DNA of 64,000 nucleotides from Calendula officinalis (GCA_963853835.1 OY970824.1:4655001-4719000), one strand, 5' to 3'. Positions 21,175 through 33,200 are shown, counted from the first letter of the stretch. Translations and numbers: made by a program. Notes: a model not told the origin generated them from the sequence alone.

Positions 21175-21483
21175 ATGAAGTTTGTTGTAGTTACTCTCAT
21201 GGTGGTGCTAATGGTGGCACACACTTCATGCTTCGCGCAAGAACACCACCGCAAAAATTTGAAGGGTGCCATTGTTCAAGAGATCCACCAACGAAAGGCT
21301 GAAGAAAATACGGATAGCAGTGTTAATAACCACCACTACATTCCCCGACAAGACTATGGCAACGGTGGTGGGTCCCCTGCCGCCGATGCTAGTGTAGAGA
21401 ACCACCATTACCTTCCAAGGCAAGACTTGAATAGTGGTGGTGGTTCCACCGGAGATGATAGCAATGATGACATGAAGCCTTGA
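21175..21483 (+). CDS. Putative secreted peptide precursor with two internal repeats
   Basis: This single-exon gene encodes 102 residues. Residues 1-21 are a clear signal peptide (MKFVVVTLMVVLMVAHTSCF, cleavage probably just before QEHH). The mature part is hydrophilic, with no cysteine. Two units of about 28 residues repeat near the C terminus: NNHHYIPRQDYGNGGG and ENHHYLPRQDLNSGGG, each followed by an acidic Ser/Asp tail. A variable middle, basic (RK, HQRK) and acidic (EEN) residues before the repeats, and the short size fit plant peptide-hormone precursors. The Asp-Tyr pair in the first repeat is a possible tyrosine sulfation site, as in PSY or RGF/GOLVEN peptides, but I cannot assign a family. 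A TATA box 47 bp upstream and an AATAAA downstream support expression. Confidence 0.75.
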   Translation: MKFVVVTLMVVLMVAHTSCFAQEHHRKNLKGAIVQEIHQRKAEENTDSSVNNHHYIPRQDYGNGGGSPAADASVENHHYLPRQDLNSGGGSTGDDSNDDMKP

Positions 21484-21651
21484 AAGTATATAGTTTTGCT
21501 AGTAAAACTATCGAGTATCCCTAGCTTGTATGTGTATAGTTGTGACAGTTGTACTCTATGCTTTGAGATGGGTGTATGTTATGTTGTCTAGTAGTACCAT
21601 AATGCTAGGAACCTTGTACTGCTTAGGTTGTTGTCCTATGTAACATACTAT

Positions 21652-21657
21652 AATAAA
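21652..21657 (+). terminator. Polyadenylation signal of the secreted-peptide gene
   Basis: AATAAA lies 169 bp after the stop codon, in a T/G-rich context typical of plant 3' ends. Confidence 0.55.
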
Positions 21658-21724
21658 AGACATGATGTTAAATATATATATCGAGGATTTGGCTGACTAA
21701 ATGTATCCGAAAAACACTTCAGTT

Positions 21725-21990
21725 TAGGGGTGAATGTGGTCTGATGACCGGACCAAAAATCGATAGGACCAAAACCGAAAATCATAATCAGTGTTGGTTT
21801 GGTTCGATTTATGTCGGTTTTTGCTTTGGATCGGTTCTTCTGCCAAAAATGCTCACCCATATCCGAGTACCTGTAAATCATGAATTTACAAAACCAAAAA
21901 CCATAACCAGTGTTGGTATGGTTTAGTTTTCGGATTGATTTGGCATTTCAGCCCATCTGTTCATTTTTTCCGGCCTAAATGCTGACCCTG
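21725..21990. repeat. hAT-like non-autonomous remnant
   Basis: The sequence starts TAGGGGTGAATG and contains ATGCTCACCCAT (21849) and AAATGCTGACCCTG (21975-21988), hAT-style ends, with ACCGAAAA and CGGTTTTTG repeats between them. No matching 8-bp duplication was found, so the boundaries are approximate, and two partial copies may be fused. Confidence 0.45.
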
Positions 21991-22085
21991 ATTTAATTAA
22001 TCAAGAATTTTGTATTGGTGGTTGTTTTGTTATCTTTTCGGACTTTTGGGTCGTAAATGCAATATTCTTTGTCCGATAAACCCTG

Positions 22086-22094
22086 AAACCCTAA
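22086..22094 (+). promoter_or_regulatory. Telo-box in the CPN60A promoter
   Basis: AAACCCTAA lies 82-90 bp upstream of the CPN60A start codon. This box is frequent near transcription starts of plant housekeeping, ribosomal and plastid-biogenesis genes. Confidence 0.5.
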
Positions 22095-22175
22095 TATAAG
22101 CTTCGGAGCAACAAAACTCACAGTTCTCTTCATAACATCATCTTATCCACATCCCGGAAATCCGCAGCATTTCCA

Positions 22176-24760
22176 ATGGCGTCTGCTAATGCAATCACTA
22201 CAGCTTCAATCTTTTCTTCGCATAAGAAGGTAATTATTAATTTAATACTCCGTATGTTTTACTTTGATTTCCATTTCGTATATGTGTTAGTCAATTACGT
22301 TTTGTGGTGATAAATTGGGGGTTTTATACGAGCAGGAGAGTTTGATTGATGGTAGTAGGAGGATTAATCAGTTGCAGACAGCTCAAAAGATGAGGCAATC
22401 GCATCGTCGATTTGCGGTTCGAGCTTCGGCTAAAGATATTGCGTTTGATCAGCGTTCGAGGGCGGCTATGCAGGCCGGAATCGATAAACTTGCTGATGTT
22501 GTTGGCCTTACTCTTGGCCCTAGAGGTATCACATTTTCGTTTCATTTTTTTGTGATTACCAATTTGACAATTTGGATTAGTGATTATAATTTATATGAGT
22601 GGTCAATTTGTTTCGATCTAAGTTATGTTTGAAATGAGCTTTTTTGGAGCTTAAAAGCTTTATATTTTTGAATAATAAGCTCCTATTATTCCAACCATCT
22701 TCTTTCAAGTTTCAAGCATAATTGGCCTAAATTTACTTGATAATGCTCATTAATTATTTGAGCTCTTTAGGGAGGAATGTTGTCTTGGATGAATATGGTT
22801 CCCCAAAAGTGGTTAATGATGGAGTTACAATCGCAAGAGCAATCGAACTACCCGATGCAATGGAAAACGCCGGTGCTGCACTTATCAGAGAGGTTTAAAA
22901 TTACACTTTTACCCCCTATATTTCTTTTAATTGCAACTTGCAACTACTAACTAATTACTGGTTTACACCTTCGGACTACACAATGATGCTAAATTTTGTC
23001 ATAGGTTGCAAGCAAAACCAATGACTCAGCTGGTGATGGTACAACAACCGCCTCAGTTCTGGCCCGTGAAATTATCAAACTCGGGCTTCTGAGTGTCACA
23101 TCTGGTGCTAACCCGGTTTCATTGAAAAAAGGTATTGATAAAACGGTTTTGGGCTTAATTGAGGAACTTGAGAAGAAAGCAAGACCCGTAAAAGGGCGTG
23201 ATGATATTAGAGGTAACTAGATTTCTGTGCTGTAAGTTTTAGTATATGTTTTATTATTTTTAATTGAAATTTTTTATTTCTTTTTGAAGCTATTGCTTCG
23301 ATTTCGGCTGGAAATGATGATGTCATCGGAACCATGATTGCTGATGCTATCGATAAGGTGGGAGCAGATGGTGTTTTGTCTATTGAGTCTTCTTCTTCCT
23401 TTGAGACAACTGTTGATGTTGAAGAAGGAATGGAGGTTTGTCTTAAATTGTAAATTGTGATGCTTTTTTTAATATTTCGGTACGGGTAATATATTCGGTA
23501 GAATTTTGACCAGTTTGACCCGTTATTTATTTATATAATTTATATTTCTTGATGTGGTTTTGCAGATAGACAGAGGATACATCTCCCCACAATTTGTTAC
23601 CAACCCTGAGAAACTACTAGTTGAATTTGAAAACGCTAGGGTTTTGGTTACAGACCAAAAAATATCATCAATAAAGGATATAATTCCATTATTAGAAAAA
23701 ACAACTCAATTAAGAGCTCCTTTGCTAATTATTGCAGAAGATATTACTGGTGAAGCTTTAGCAACACTTGTTGTCAACAAATTAAGAGGTATTCTTAATG
23801 TTGCTGCAATCAAAGCACCTGGTTTTGGTGAGAGAAGAAAAGCTTTGCTTCAAGATATTGCCATCATGACAGGTAAACAGTGGTGGGTTGTAACGGGTCA
23901 AAACTCAAAACGGGTAATCTAATATTTTGTATATATTATAGGAGCCGAATATCAAGCTAGTGACTTAGGTCTACTAGTTGAGAACACATCGGTTGAGCAG
24001 CTCGGTATGGCTAGAAAAATCACAATCAGCAAAGACTCAACAACCATAATTGCAGATGCTGCATCAAAAGACGAGATCCAATCAAGAATTTCTCAAATTA
24101 AAAAAGAATTATCAGAAACAGATTCGGTTTACGATTCTGAGAAATTAGCAGAGAGAATTGCAAAATTATCAGGTGGTGTTGCAGTTATAAAAGTCGGTGC
24201 TGCAACCGAAACCGAATTAGAAGACCGAAAGCTCCGGATTGAAGATGCTAAAAACGCAACATTTGCTGCAATTGAAGAAGGGATTGTTCCTGGCGGCGGT
24301 GCTGCTTTTGTGCATTTGTCGACTTTGGTCCCTGGAATTAAGGAGAAAATTGAAGATGCTGATGAACGATTAGGCGCTGATATTATTCAAAAGGTTAGTT
24401 ATGACTGTTATGTTCTATAATTTGATTTATTGGGTAAAAAGGGTTTAATTATTTTTCATTGTTATTTTGTAGGCGTTGGTTGCACCAGCATCTTTAATAG
24501 CCCAAAACGCGGGGGTTGAAGGTGAAGTAGTTGTGGAAAAAGTAAAAGAAAGTGAGTGGGAAATGGGATACAATGCCATGTCAGACAAATATGAGAATTT
24601 GGTTGAATCGGGAGTTATCGATCCTGCAAAAGTAACGAGATGTGCTTTGCAAAATGCGGCTTCGGTTGCGGGTATGGTTCTGACCACACAAGCCATCGTT
24701 GTGGAAAAAGCTAAACCTAAGGCACCTGTTGCTGGTGCACCACAAGGTCTTTCTGTATGA
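22176..24760 (+). CDS. CPN60A: Chloroplast chaperonin-60 alpha subunit, eight exons
   Basis: This is the Rubisco large-subunit-binding protein alpha, a GroEL-type chaperonin that forms mixed alpha/beta rings in the stroma and folds Rubisco large subunit and other imported proteins using ATP. Exons are 22176-22229, 22336-22525, 22771-22892, 23005-23212, 23290-23435, 23566-23872, 23942-24393 and 24473-24760; all junctions are GT-AG and in phase, giving 588 residues, the usual length. A Ser/Arg-rich transit peptide (MASANAITTASIFSS...) precedes a mature part starting near ASAKDIAFDQ. Seen motifs are LTLGPRGRNV, SAGDGTTTASVLA (ATP site), EIDRGYISPQF in the apical domain, LNVAAIKAPGFGERR, and the C-terminal GIVPGGGAA. 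It is alpha rather than beta by RSRAAMQAGIDKLAD, EIDRGYISPQFVTNPEKLL and the short PKAPVAGAPQGLSV tail. It appears fully intact. Confidence 0.97.
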
Positions 24761-25149
24761 TTCCATTTTTGTAATGAATTTGAGATGGAACTTTATTTGT
24801 AACCGGATAACATTCACTTCAACTTTTTTTCTTCTTCTGTAGTTTGGTTTGGTGGTTTAATAATCACGAATTGGAAGCAGACTCTCACGACTGTATATTT
24901 TTTCAGGATTGAATATCATTGATTTTGCTCTATATAAATGGGATTGATTTAAATCAATTTAAAATTGGTTTGTCATTGTGTCAGAAATTACCCGAAAGCT
25001 AGATTGATTTAAATGGTTCGTTTCCAATCAATTTAAACTCAATAAACTGAAGTTTTAATCTTGTGCGAGAGATTTTCTAATTCAAATTAATAATTGAAAA
25101 ATCAGTTGTACATATCAAGCAAGGAAAGATGACTAATTTTGATCAAAGT
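24761..25149. other. Spacer between CPN60A and the dehydratase pseudogene
   Basis: This stretch includes the CPN60A 3' untranslated region. The two genes converge. No mobile-element signature is visible. Confidence 0.5.
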
Positions 25150-25680
25150 TTATGCTTGTGTTAGAGATAATGTTGGTAAGACGGCCATTGCCTCGCCATC
25201 TATAACAAGAATCCCAGTGTTGTTGAAGCACTTGGTTGTAAATTTGGCACTAACACAAATAACGAAAAAAGTATAACTAGAAATCCATGAGAAGAAAAAA
25301 ACAAAAACTATCTTCAACTTACACATATTTCTTCTTCAATTCTCGTATACTAATTGCTTCAACTTCACCAACAATCTCCTCCTTTACATAAACGGGAAAT
25401 CTAAACCATATTTTTAAAAAAAGTTCAAATCTTTGTGGCAAATGCATATATGAAAAGACAAGAAAGGAGTTATATAGTTACAAAATGAGAAGCAATGATC
25501 CTCGGGAATAAAGAAGCAACAAGCATTCCGGGAACAAGTATATTCCTTGCGTATTCGAGATCGAGATGCAAAGGATTTGCATCAAAACTGATGTTTGAAT
25601 AATCAACAAGATCTTGACTTGAAAAAATTCTTGTTTGTTTCAATTTGTCTCCAGTTTTAAGTAAGGGGGTATCGTGATAT
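25150..25680 (-). pseudogene. Decayed mitochondrial 3-hydroxyacyl-ACP dehydratase (mtHD-like)
   Basis: Exon-like pieces on the minus strand read, in order, LLKTGDKLKQTRIFSSQDLV and DYSNISFDANPLH, then PGMLVASLFPRIIASHF (25482-25680); FPVYVKEEIVGEVEAISIRE (25323-25400); and KFTTKCFNNTG then LVIDGEAMAVLPTL (25150-25249). This is the order of the MaoC/hot-dog dehydratase of plant mitochondrial fatty-acid synthesis, including D-x-N-P-x-H of the active site. There is no start Met: an in-frame stop lies just before 25680. The loop after EYARN is shortened, and the segment expected between SHF and the next exon is absent or unreadable. I therefore call it a truncated pseudogene; a functional gene using unseen upstream exons is less likely. 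Confidence 0.65.
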
Positions 25681-26440
25681 TAAAATGTAGTTGAATAACG
25701 TACGCTTGATTGTCATTGGCTTTTAATACGGTATTGCACCTACAAAAAATCTATCGATTAATATTAACGCTTTATTAAGGAGAGATCATGCTAGACAATG
25801 GAATTATTATCCCATATCTCTCTGACGCATTTCATCAAACGGTTGGCGGGCAAATTACTTATGACAAACGAACATAGACATTACTTGAAGATTAATTGCA
25901 TAGAGCATAATGACAGTTTTAATGTATCTACGATGCATTGCATGATAGAATATAGGGTGTGTGTTTGTGTGTGGGGGGTTACCTGAGGAAGAGAAGGTGT
26001 AAAACAGCAGAGGAATGATGGGAGCAATTGGAGATTAAATTGTTTATTACATGGGCTTATAAGAAAAATTAAGGCTCAAATAACATAGGTGTTTATTATT
26101 GGGCCAATTTGGGAATTTAATTGAAAAGAATTATTTGGCGCAATTCATATAAAAAATTTAACAATCCGATACTTTCATAAAATGGGTCGGTTTCGAAAGC
26201 TTGGTCTGCTGAAGACGGGGCTGGGTGTACAAATGTTTGGCCCAATACGGGTCCCGTTAATTTACAATTTTGGAATTAGTGCATGGCCCACTGATTTAGG
26301 GTGTGCTATTCATGCTTGTAGTGTTGATGATACTGATAATTGGAGTAAATATTATTATTTATTATTACTTTTATATGTTGGTTGTGTTATGAATTCATTA
26401 ATTTATTTAATTTTTATTTTTTTGATTTTTAGTTGAAGGA
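25681..26440. other. Intergenic, nothing recognised
   Basis: No gene or element terminus is recognised. Short plus-strand open frames (25798-25986, 26182-26436) lack any family signature and end in AT-rich sequence. Confidence 0.4.
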
Positions 26441-27330
26441 AGATATGTCGGTTTATGGTAGTGATGAAGAGGATGATGATGATGCATGTGAAGTAGTGAT
26501 GAGGATCTTAGTGATGAAGCTAAAGAACATATGCATGAAGAGGTACTGTTTGACCTATTTGACCCTTGCAGATATGAAATACAACTCAAATCGACCCATT
26601 TATCAATAAATGGGTCAAAAAACTGAAACTAATCCCTTTTTCTTTATTTATTCAGATGGAAGGATCATGAGGAATCAACTAAGTCTGATGAGGGATACGA
26701 TGATCTTGCAATGAAAGATATTCAAGAAAACGGTTATTTGACCCACATAGAATTAGAATCCAAAACTAACCGATCTGCCACAAACAAATACAAATAAAAT
26801 CTAGACCATTTCTTGAGCACCAAAAGTGAGCCTGTTATGGATTTAGTGGCAGTTAATTCAGGTATCCTAAAGGATAAAAGATTGCTATCTTCCGGAAGCC
26901 TTAGACTTAGAGGTCGGTCCTACAGTGTTTCAGCCTCCGCGAAACATGACCGACTTAGCCCGCCCGTTTGTGGAATCTTGAGCCCACCTGTTTCAAGTAG
27001 GCAGGGCCGTTTCAAGCCGATTTGGGACCCGGGGCAAAATATAAAATGGGGCCCTTAACATGCTCCGAACCATAATACATAAAAATAACAACTAAATAAT
27101 GCATTTTCCAAATATAAAATGGGACCCTTCCCTAATATCAATCAACTATTATTTTGGGCTAAGTTTGAGTCTAATGAGCAAGGTATGATTAATTTTTTTG
27201 GGCTAAATATATAAAGAATTATTAAAATAGGGGGCCCTTTGGCGTTTGGGGGCCCGGGGCGATCGCCCAGCTTGCCCAGCCCATTGAGCCGGCCCTGCAA
27301 GTAGGTGGCAGTGTTAGTATTATGTAGTAT
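26441..27330 (+). pseudogene. Unidentified decayed gene split by a MITE
   Basis: Exon-like sequence begins after an acceptor-like AG with EDMSVYGSDEEDDDD, loses frame, and continues as SSDEDLSDEAKEHMHEE followed by a GT donor. A second piece (26656-27001) reads KDHEESTKSDEGYDDLAMKD, has an in-frame stop (TAA after NKYK), then LRLRGRSYSVSASAKHDRLS and PPVCGILSPPVSSR. The second piece is interrupted by the hAT-type MITE at 27002-27297. The frameshift, stop and insertion make it non-functional. I do not recognise the family; the N-terminal part is strongly acidic. Confidence 0.5.
27002..27297. mobile_element. hAT-type MITE with 8-bp TSD
   Basis: The ends CAGGGCCGTTTCAAGCC and GAGCCGGCCCTG are inverted. 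The flanking duplications CAAGTAGG (26994-27001 and 27298-27305) are perfect. At 296 bp, with internal GGGGCCC-rich sequence, it has no coding capacity. Confidence 0.9.
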
Positions 27331-27517
27331 CAATTCTTTTTTGATGTTTGTTTTACGTAAGATCTGTTGATTAGGTCTTTGGTTTCAATTCTATTTTTAT
27401 ATTATTTTTCAAATATATATACATATAGTGGTGGTGACTGTTGATGGTAATTTTAATTTTTTAAAATTTAAGGTATTAATAAAGACAATTATAAGTAATG
27501 AAAATATGGTCTAGTAT

Positions 27518-27600
27518 CTCTCTCAGTTGGTTAGGCGTTATGTTAATAACGTAGATATTGCAAGTTCAAGTCATGCATATTTTTTAAATATATAAACCTG
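27518..27600 (+). mobile_element. SINE-like tRNA-related head
   Basis: TCTCAGTTGGTTAGGCG resembles an A-box and GCAAGTTCAAGTC a B-box 30-40 bp later, followed by an A/T-rich tail. It looks like a tRNA-derived SINE rather than a functional tRNA gene. Confidence 0.45.
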
Positions 27601-28189
27601 TCTCAAAATAAAAAGTGGTTGGCTGAAAATTAACTATTGGTAATTTAAAAATGAGTAGTGGGACCATATAAATTATTTCACCCACCACATTGTACAAGAT
27701 TTAAAGCATATTGTACAAGTACTGTAAAATAGTTATTGTGATATTTAGAGTAATTTATGTGATCTTAAAATCACTTCCTTTTAAAAATGTCTTAAATAGC
27801 TAAAAATAAAATATTGCTAATTTATAAATGTCTCAAAATATGTTAGATGGGATTTGCTACTTGGAAAGGGGAAGATGAATCTTTTGTTCAATCCTAGATT
27901 GTCATTTGCCCGTTTGCAAGTGGGGGCGCGCACCCAATGAAATCCTTTGTATATTCCGCCTAATGCGGAACTAAAATAAATTAATCACATCTAGTTTAAA
28001 TAAGCACATCCAGTTTAAAGTCTTTGGTTAGAGTGTACCATGTGAACATGTCTACCGATATTATTCCTTGATTTTTATTATTAAATCCATAATCCTGCCA
28101 TCAACCCCCAATTGAATCATCAACCTAATACTTGACAAAATTCAAAAAGATCCATATCTAAATACTAGGATATTTACCATTAGATTACC

Positions 28190-28580
28190 AAAGATCTTGT
28201 AGCTTAATAATATAAATTATTGTTGGAAGATGATTCTCATTGGCTTGTAGTCATGGGTTCGAGTTATGTTGACGATTATATAATGTAGATTTAGGAGTAG
28301 TTTAGAGGGAGTATGTGTTTTGCAATTTGAAAAAAAAATTTACCATTGGACTAACGCTTTTTCTTTTAAAAGGTAGTTCTGTTATAAGGCCGGGATTCCT
28401 AGGGTGGCCGAGTTTTGGTTGGGATATACATGAACTAACAATTGTCGTGTTCCTTTACTAATCTTTCACTGATCATCTAGTAAATATTTACCTAGTGAGA
28501 GATTGAACCCATAACCTCTAGAAAATCATTCAGAAACTCTTACTGGCACACTCTTCATCAGGTCCGGTCAATCACTTTGT
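28190..28580. mobile_element. Two SINE-like sequences in opposite orientation
   Basis: On the plus strand, GATTCTCATTGGCTTGTAG followed by CATGGGTTCGAGT (28228-28265) has A/B-box form and ends in an A-run near 28335. On the minus strand, TAGAGGTTATGGGTTCAATC and TCTC (about 28500-28525) carry a second B-box-like motif. Both are decayed and the limits are approximate. Confidence 0.4.
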
Positions 28581-28599
28581 TACCGCCTGAAATGCATGG

Positions 28600-30573
28600 A
28601 TAATAAACTATATGGATAATAAACGCTATATTAGTTTGACTTCTAAGTTTACTAACTTAGCATATTGTTGAACCTTCGCACGTTATAACGTAATCAATAC
28701 TTTAAATTTAATGTGAATATTTTGTATATGACGAAAGTTTTTATATACAACGTATTTACATTCACTCGTTTCATCCAATGGATGTAAGTTAATAAACCAA
28801 TTAAAGTTAAATTGATATGAATATGGATCACGGAAAATTAATGGATATGGATATCATTATACACACTTCATACATATGATCCATTATCATACCTAACTGA
28901 AAGCACCCAAATGATACAAGGTTTCTAAACAACTTTATGATCGAATAAATAAGAGAAACCTTTTTTGGTACCGGAGGTCTGTATACCATTAATGTTACTT
29001 TTTATACCACCAAATCAAATAAGATTTATTTGAAGGCCATTGGAATATATAAAAATTTGCAACCTAACGAAACATAGTATACACACTTTTGGTGGTGTAT
29101 AATAAATAAGATAAAAACATGGTATACAAACATATATTGGTTTATGATCGAATAACCTTTTTTGAAGTATTATTGAAGATGTGGTAAACGATGATCATGT
29201 ATCCGCGTTTCGCAACGTGTTTGCAAGAATATACATCATGTTTATAAATTAACACATTCATAACACTATATTTTGTAAAATAAAAACATTATGTTATTAC
29301 ATGTAATTTGATCAGAGTGTATGTATTTTCCAGTGAGTCAGATAGATGTCAGCAGTACTACGTACAAACACTCAACAGGACCATGCACCCCACACAAATA
29401 TGTTAAAAGCAACCCCAACAATGGCAGCAAGCTAGCAATGTGACATGTTCATGATATAGATTCAAAGTAGTCGCCAACACCTACCAGCTCTTTGCTGGCA
29501 TATATTTCAATGGTTGAAATTTTTTATTGATTCCTATTAAATTTTACAAGTTTATTCTCCTACATATAAATGATAAATATATGAATTTCACTATTTTTTT
29601 TCCTTAATTTCATCTTTTGATTTAAACACTTGTGTTGACCAAATGAGCAGGAAGATTTAGTAGGAAGCATCTTTACATCTACAAGGTGTCGATCGGTGCA
29701 TGTGATGTTTCGTCACCGATCGTTCTTTTTTTATATGAACCTGTAAATGTGAAGAATTTAGTTTAGAGGTTGACAAAGATTTCAGCAAACCATATAAAAA
29801 CTTTGTATAATCGCCAAGTTAAAATCAACAGTTAATTGTCAATTTGTCACATAAGAACACATAAGAAAATTTTGTAGGAAAAACACAATGTTTTTATATG
29901 GTTCAACAATCTGCTTACACATTAGCTTATTGTTAGAAATGTGTTATTCACTTTGTAATTACATTACTAAATATCCAGAAAAATAGTATATAAAACTTTT
30001 ATCGTTCATTATTTAATTCATATCAGCTTTATCACATAAGATTAAAATTTTCTAATGTATTATTCATGATCATCTTTTCACAGAGTATGTATATATAATG
30101 AACTAAATTTCGCCGTTGAGTCTCTTAGCTCAGAAACCAATTAATAACACACTGAAATTAGTAAATTTAATTATATTAAGGCGATATTTGGAATTGCTTA
30201 ATTACTGAAAAATAAATTATGCGTTTGAATATGGATAATCGGATAATTAGCAATTAGAAAACATGATTATGAAAAATAATGTTTATATTTGATTATGTTT
30301 TTTTAAATCGTAATAATCAGATAATCAGTTTTTTTCAGTGTTTGACAAATCTGATTATTTATTTAGTTAATAGGTAAAATACAAATAATCGTTTTTCAAA
30401 ACGCAATAAGCATCTCACCACCTGATTTTCCAAAACTCTATTTTGGATGCTCCAAAACCCAAATAATTAATTATTTTAGATTTTTTTTCAAACTCTTATT
30501 TTAGATTTTTTTGCATATTTAAAACGCAATAAACATATAATCTGCTACAAAACGTAATCTCAAACACCCTTTA
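28600..30573. other. AT-rich intergenic DNA, nothing recognised
   Basis: This 2-kb stretch has no gene-like frame, RNA gene or clear element terminus. Confidence 0.4.
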
Positions 30574-30655
30574 AGTTTGTATAATCCTGAAATAAGCTAC
30601 TTAGATCACAAGCAAGTTTGTACAATCCTGAAATAAGCTACTTAGATCACAAGCT
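30574..30655. repeat. 41-bp tandem duplication
   Basis: Two adjacent copies of a 41-bp unit starting AGTTTGTAYAATCCTGAAAT differ by one internal base. It is a local duplication with no other element signature. Confidence 0.85.
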
Positions 30656-32507
30656 TCAATTCAATAGTACAGTACTTACTTAGAAAACTCTAAATCACAA
30701 GAACTTGATATTAGGGTCCCAATTTCTAAAACTATAATCATAATATGTTAATTTATTATGGTATAAATTAACTATAAAAAAGAATTAACATACTCAAGAC
30801 AAGTAATCTTTACTAATTATTTTTTTTTTGAAAAAAAGGGTCGATATAAACAAATCTTGTGCCACAGTAAAAGCTACAATCCTTACTAATTAAAGAGAAA
30901 CACACACAGAAAACAAGAACAAAATACCCACCTGATGACCAGTTTGGGAGAGTTGGAAACTGACACATTTGTTGAGTCAGTTAATTAGTTATAAAATACC
31001 ACCAGCAATTCAGAGAGTACAACTCTTGAAGCCACCAACGTTTGATCTGCTATGCTGCTTGTAGCCGTTTTATTACCGAAGCAGCATCATCAAGATTCTC
31101 ATCTTCAAAAGCTTTTTTTGCATTTTAGACGTGAATCTTGATGATGCCACGCCGGAAAACAACGACTGTCCGGAAAACTGATCGGCGACGGAGGCAGATA
31201 GTAACCCTTTGGAAAGAAAGAAAAATAGGGTTTGATTTGAGATTTCTAGATGGAATAAAATGGCTGAATAATAAAATTTGCAGAGTGGGTTTTCATGGGG
31301 TTCAATCTCAAACTCTCAATATTTAAGGCCACGAGTGACGGTGTGACGTGGCACATCAAGATTGGTGGGATCCTAAAGTCGTTGAAGTGAGGAGTACCAA
31401 ATAAAACCAAAAGATTTACTGTAGTATCTCTTTTTCAAAATCTTTAAACTAAATAAAATAAGAAAATATAATTTATAATAATAACAAAACCCTATTTCTC
31501 TCTTTCTGTGATCGGAATTGTTGTTTCCGGTGCCGGAGAAGGATATAATCTATAGCAAAAACGCACCTATGTGTACAGATTCCGGCCGATCAAAAAGGAA
31601 CTGATGAACAAAAAGAAAAAGAGAGAGTAGGTTGGATACCCGGCCATATCACAAAAGTAAGAAATAAGGGGAAAACCATCAAAGATCAAGAATATAAACG
31701 GATGGATTGATTTGGTATTTAATATATGATGGTATACCGGAAAACAGATCGATTTGAAAACAACCAGCCGGCCGGAGATCTGAGTTTGCTTAGAAATGGT
31801 GAAAATAATCTTCATATGAGGAGAGGAAAGAGATTAATTAGGAATTTAGGATTAGGGCACTCGCACAAATGGCGGGGAATGTGGACTTAAGACATACGCA
31901 GTAATATATCGCTTAAACTATGAGAATTAATTTTTACATCATATTCTTTTATCATTATAACACACTATATAATTGCATAATGTATAATACAATTATTATG
32001 GTACATAGATTAAAAAATATGATGTAAAAATCACTACCTTTAACCTATACAATACATACCATAAAAATTTATTCCTTCAAAATTCAGTAATACACTTGCT
32101 AATTCATGAAATACTTGCTTTTATAAGTATTTTTATGTTCTTTAGTTGACTATAACCAACTTAGATAATGGACCATATATATGTTCATTGACAATAAATT
32201 TCCTTACTAATTCATTAAATCTTAAAATAGCATAGTCTTGTCAAAGAAATGAAAGATGAGAGATCCCCTAGAACATTGAATACTTCGTCTTTGACTTGAT
32301 CATCACAGATTGTATGATGAACCGAATGCAGTTCAATTCCTATTTGTCCAGATTAATCCGAGTCGGTAATCTGCAAATAAGCGATATGCCACTTGAGCAT
32401 ATTAACTTTACCGGGTGCAATTTTGTTCATGGTAAAGTTTATGATGTCACTTGGGTTTTCAACAATGATATAAATGGTGGATGAATTAATGAATTATCGA
32501 TTGAACC
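30656..32507. other. Intergenic; unresolved GC-richer islands near 31.1 and 31.5 kb
   Basis: Two GC-richer islands (31010-31330 and 31490-31860) might be remnants of gene ends. For example, a minus-strand AFEDENLDDAASVIKRLQAA followed by a stop near 31050 could be a last exon. No complete model or recognised family emerges. The rest is AT-rich. Confidence 0.3.
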
Positions 32508-32640
32508 AATTGGTCTAATTAATTGGTCACCAAGGGTTGGTTGCCTTAGGATGTTTGCCTTCAAGAGGTCTTGGGTTCAAGACTTGTTGAGAACATTCTT
32601 TAGGAGAAAAAGGTGGTGGGGTTTATTTCCCAAAAAAAGA
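32508..32640 (+). mobile_element. tRNA-derived SINE
   Basis: A-box-like GGTTGGTTGCCTTAGGATG is followed by the B-box GGGTTCAAGAC, then a body ending in TTTCCCAAAAAAAG. This layout resembles the SINE copies at 1.8-2.7 kb but is a different sequence. Confidence 0.55.
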
Positions 32641-33074
32641 GATATATTCGATGAATACATACTGCTCAACCACTAACTTACTAATTTGCCGTTCCAAAAA
32701 AAAAATTATCGATTGACAAATGGAGCAACCCGTTAGCCGTGAACCCTCTGATCGATGGGGGATCTAAGGTGCAAATCCACCAATCAGGCCCGGATCCGTT
32801 AGTTATCTATTTGTAGTTCCCGTTTTTTTACTTTTTATATTTCTCAAGAGCCTTTTGCAACCTGATCAACTAGACACTTAAGAAAAAAAAGACTTGATTT
32901 GCCAATTATCTTCAATGGTACCGCCAAAGTCATTTCCAACCCCATAGAATATAACATTTGGGTGAATTCTACCTATAATACATTTCTCATAGTAATGTTA
33001 CTGTTATATATTATATATTGCTTTTTTATGCAAATGAAGATAAGAAACCAATTTTATATGTTTAGATGTAACCC

Positions 33075-33200
33075 TTGCCTTTAGCCTACCGGTATGGTGT
33101 TGGCCCACATCCTTGTAGTCGGTGGTTCAAGTCTTATTATTGACATAAGTGATATATATTTATGAGTAAATTATGATTTTGCGTTCAAAAAAGAAAGAAG
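33075..33200 (+). mobile_element. tRNA-derived SINE
   Basis: It begins TTTAGCCTACCGGTATGGTG (A-box-like) and continues with GGTGGTTCAAGTC (B-box), then an AT-rich body ending in GCGTTCAAAAAAG and an A-rich tail. Confidence 0.5.

Noticed and set aside
31010..31330. GC-richer island with a minus-strand AFEDENLDDAASVIKRLQAA followed by a stop
   Set aside because: It might be a last exon, but I could not connect it to other exons or a known family. It is left as unresolved intergenic sequence.
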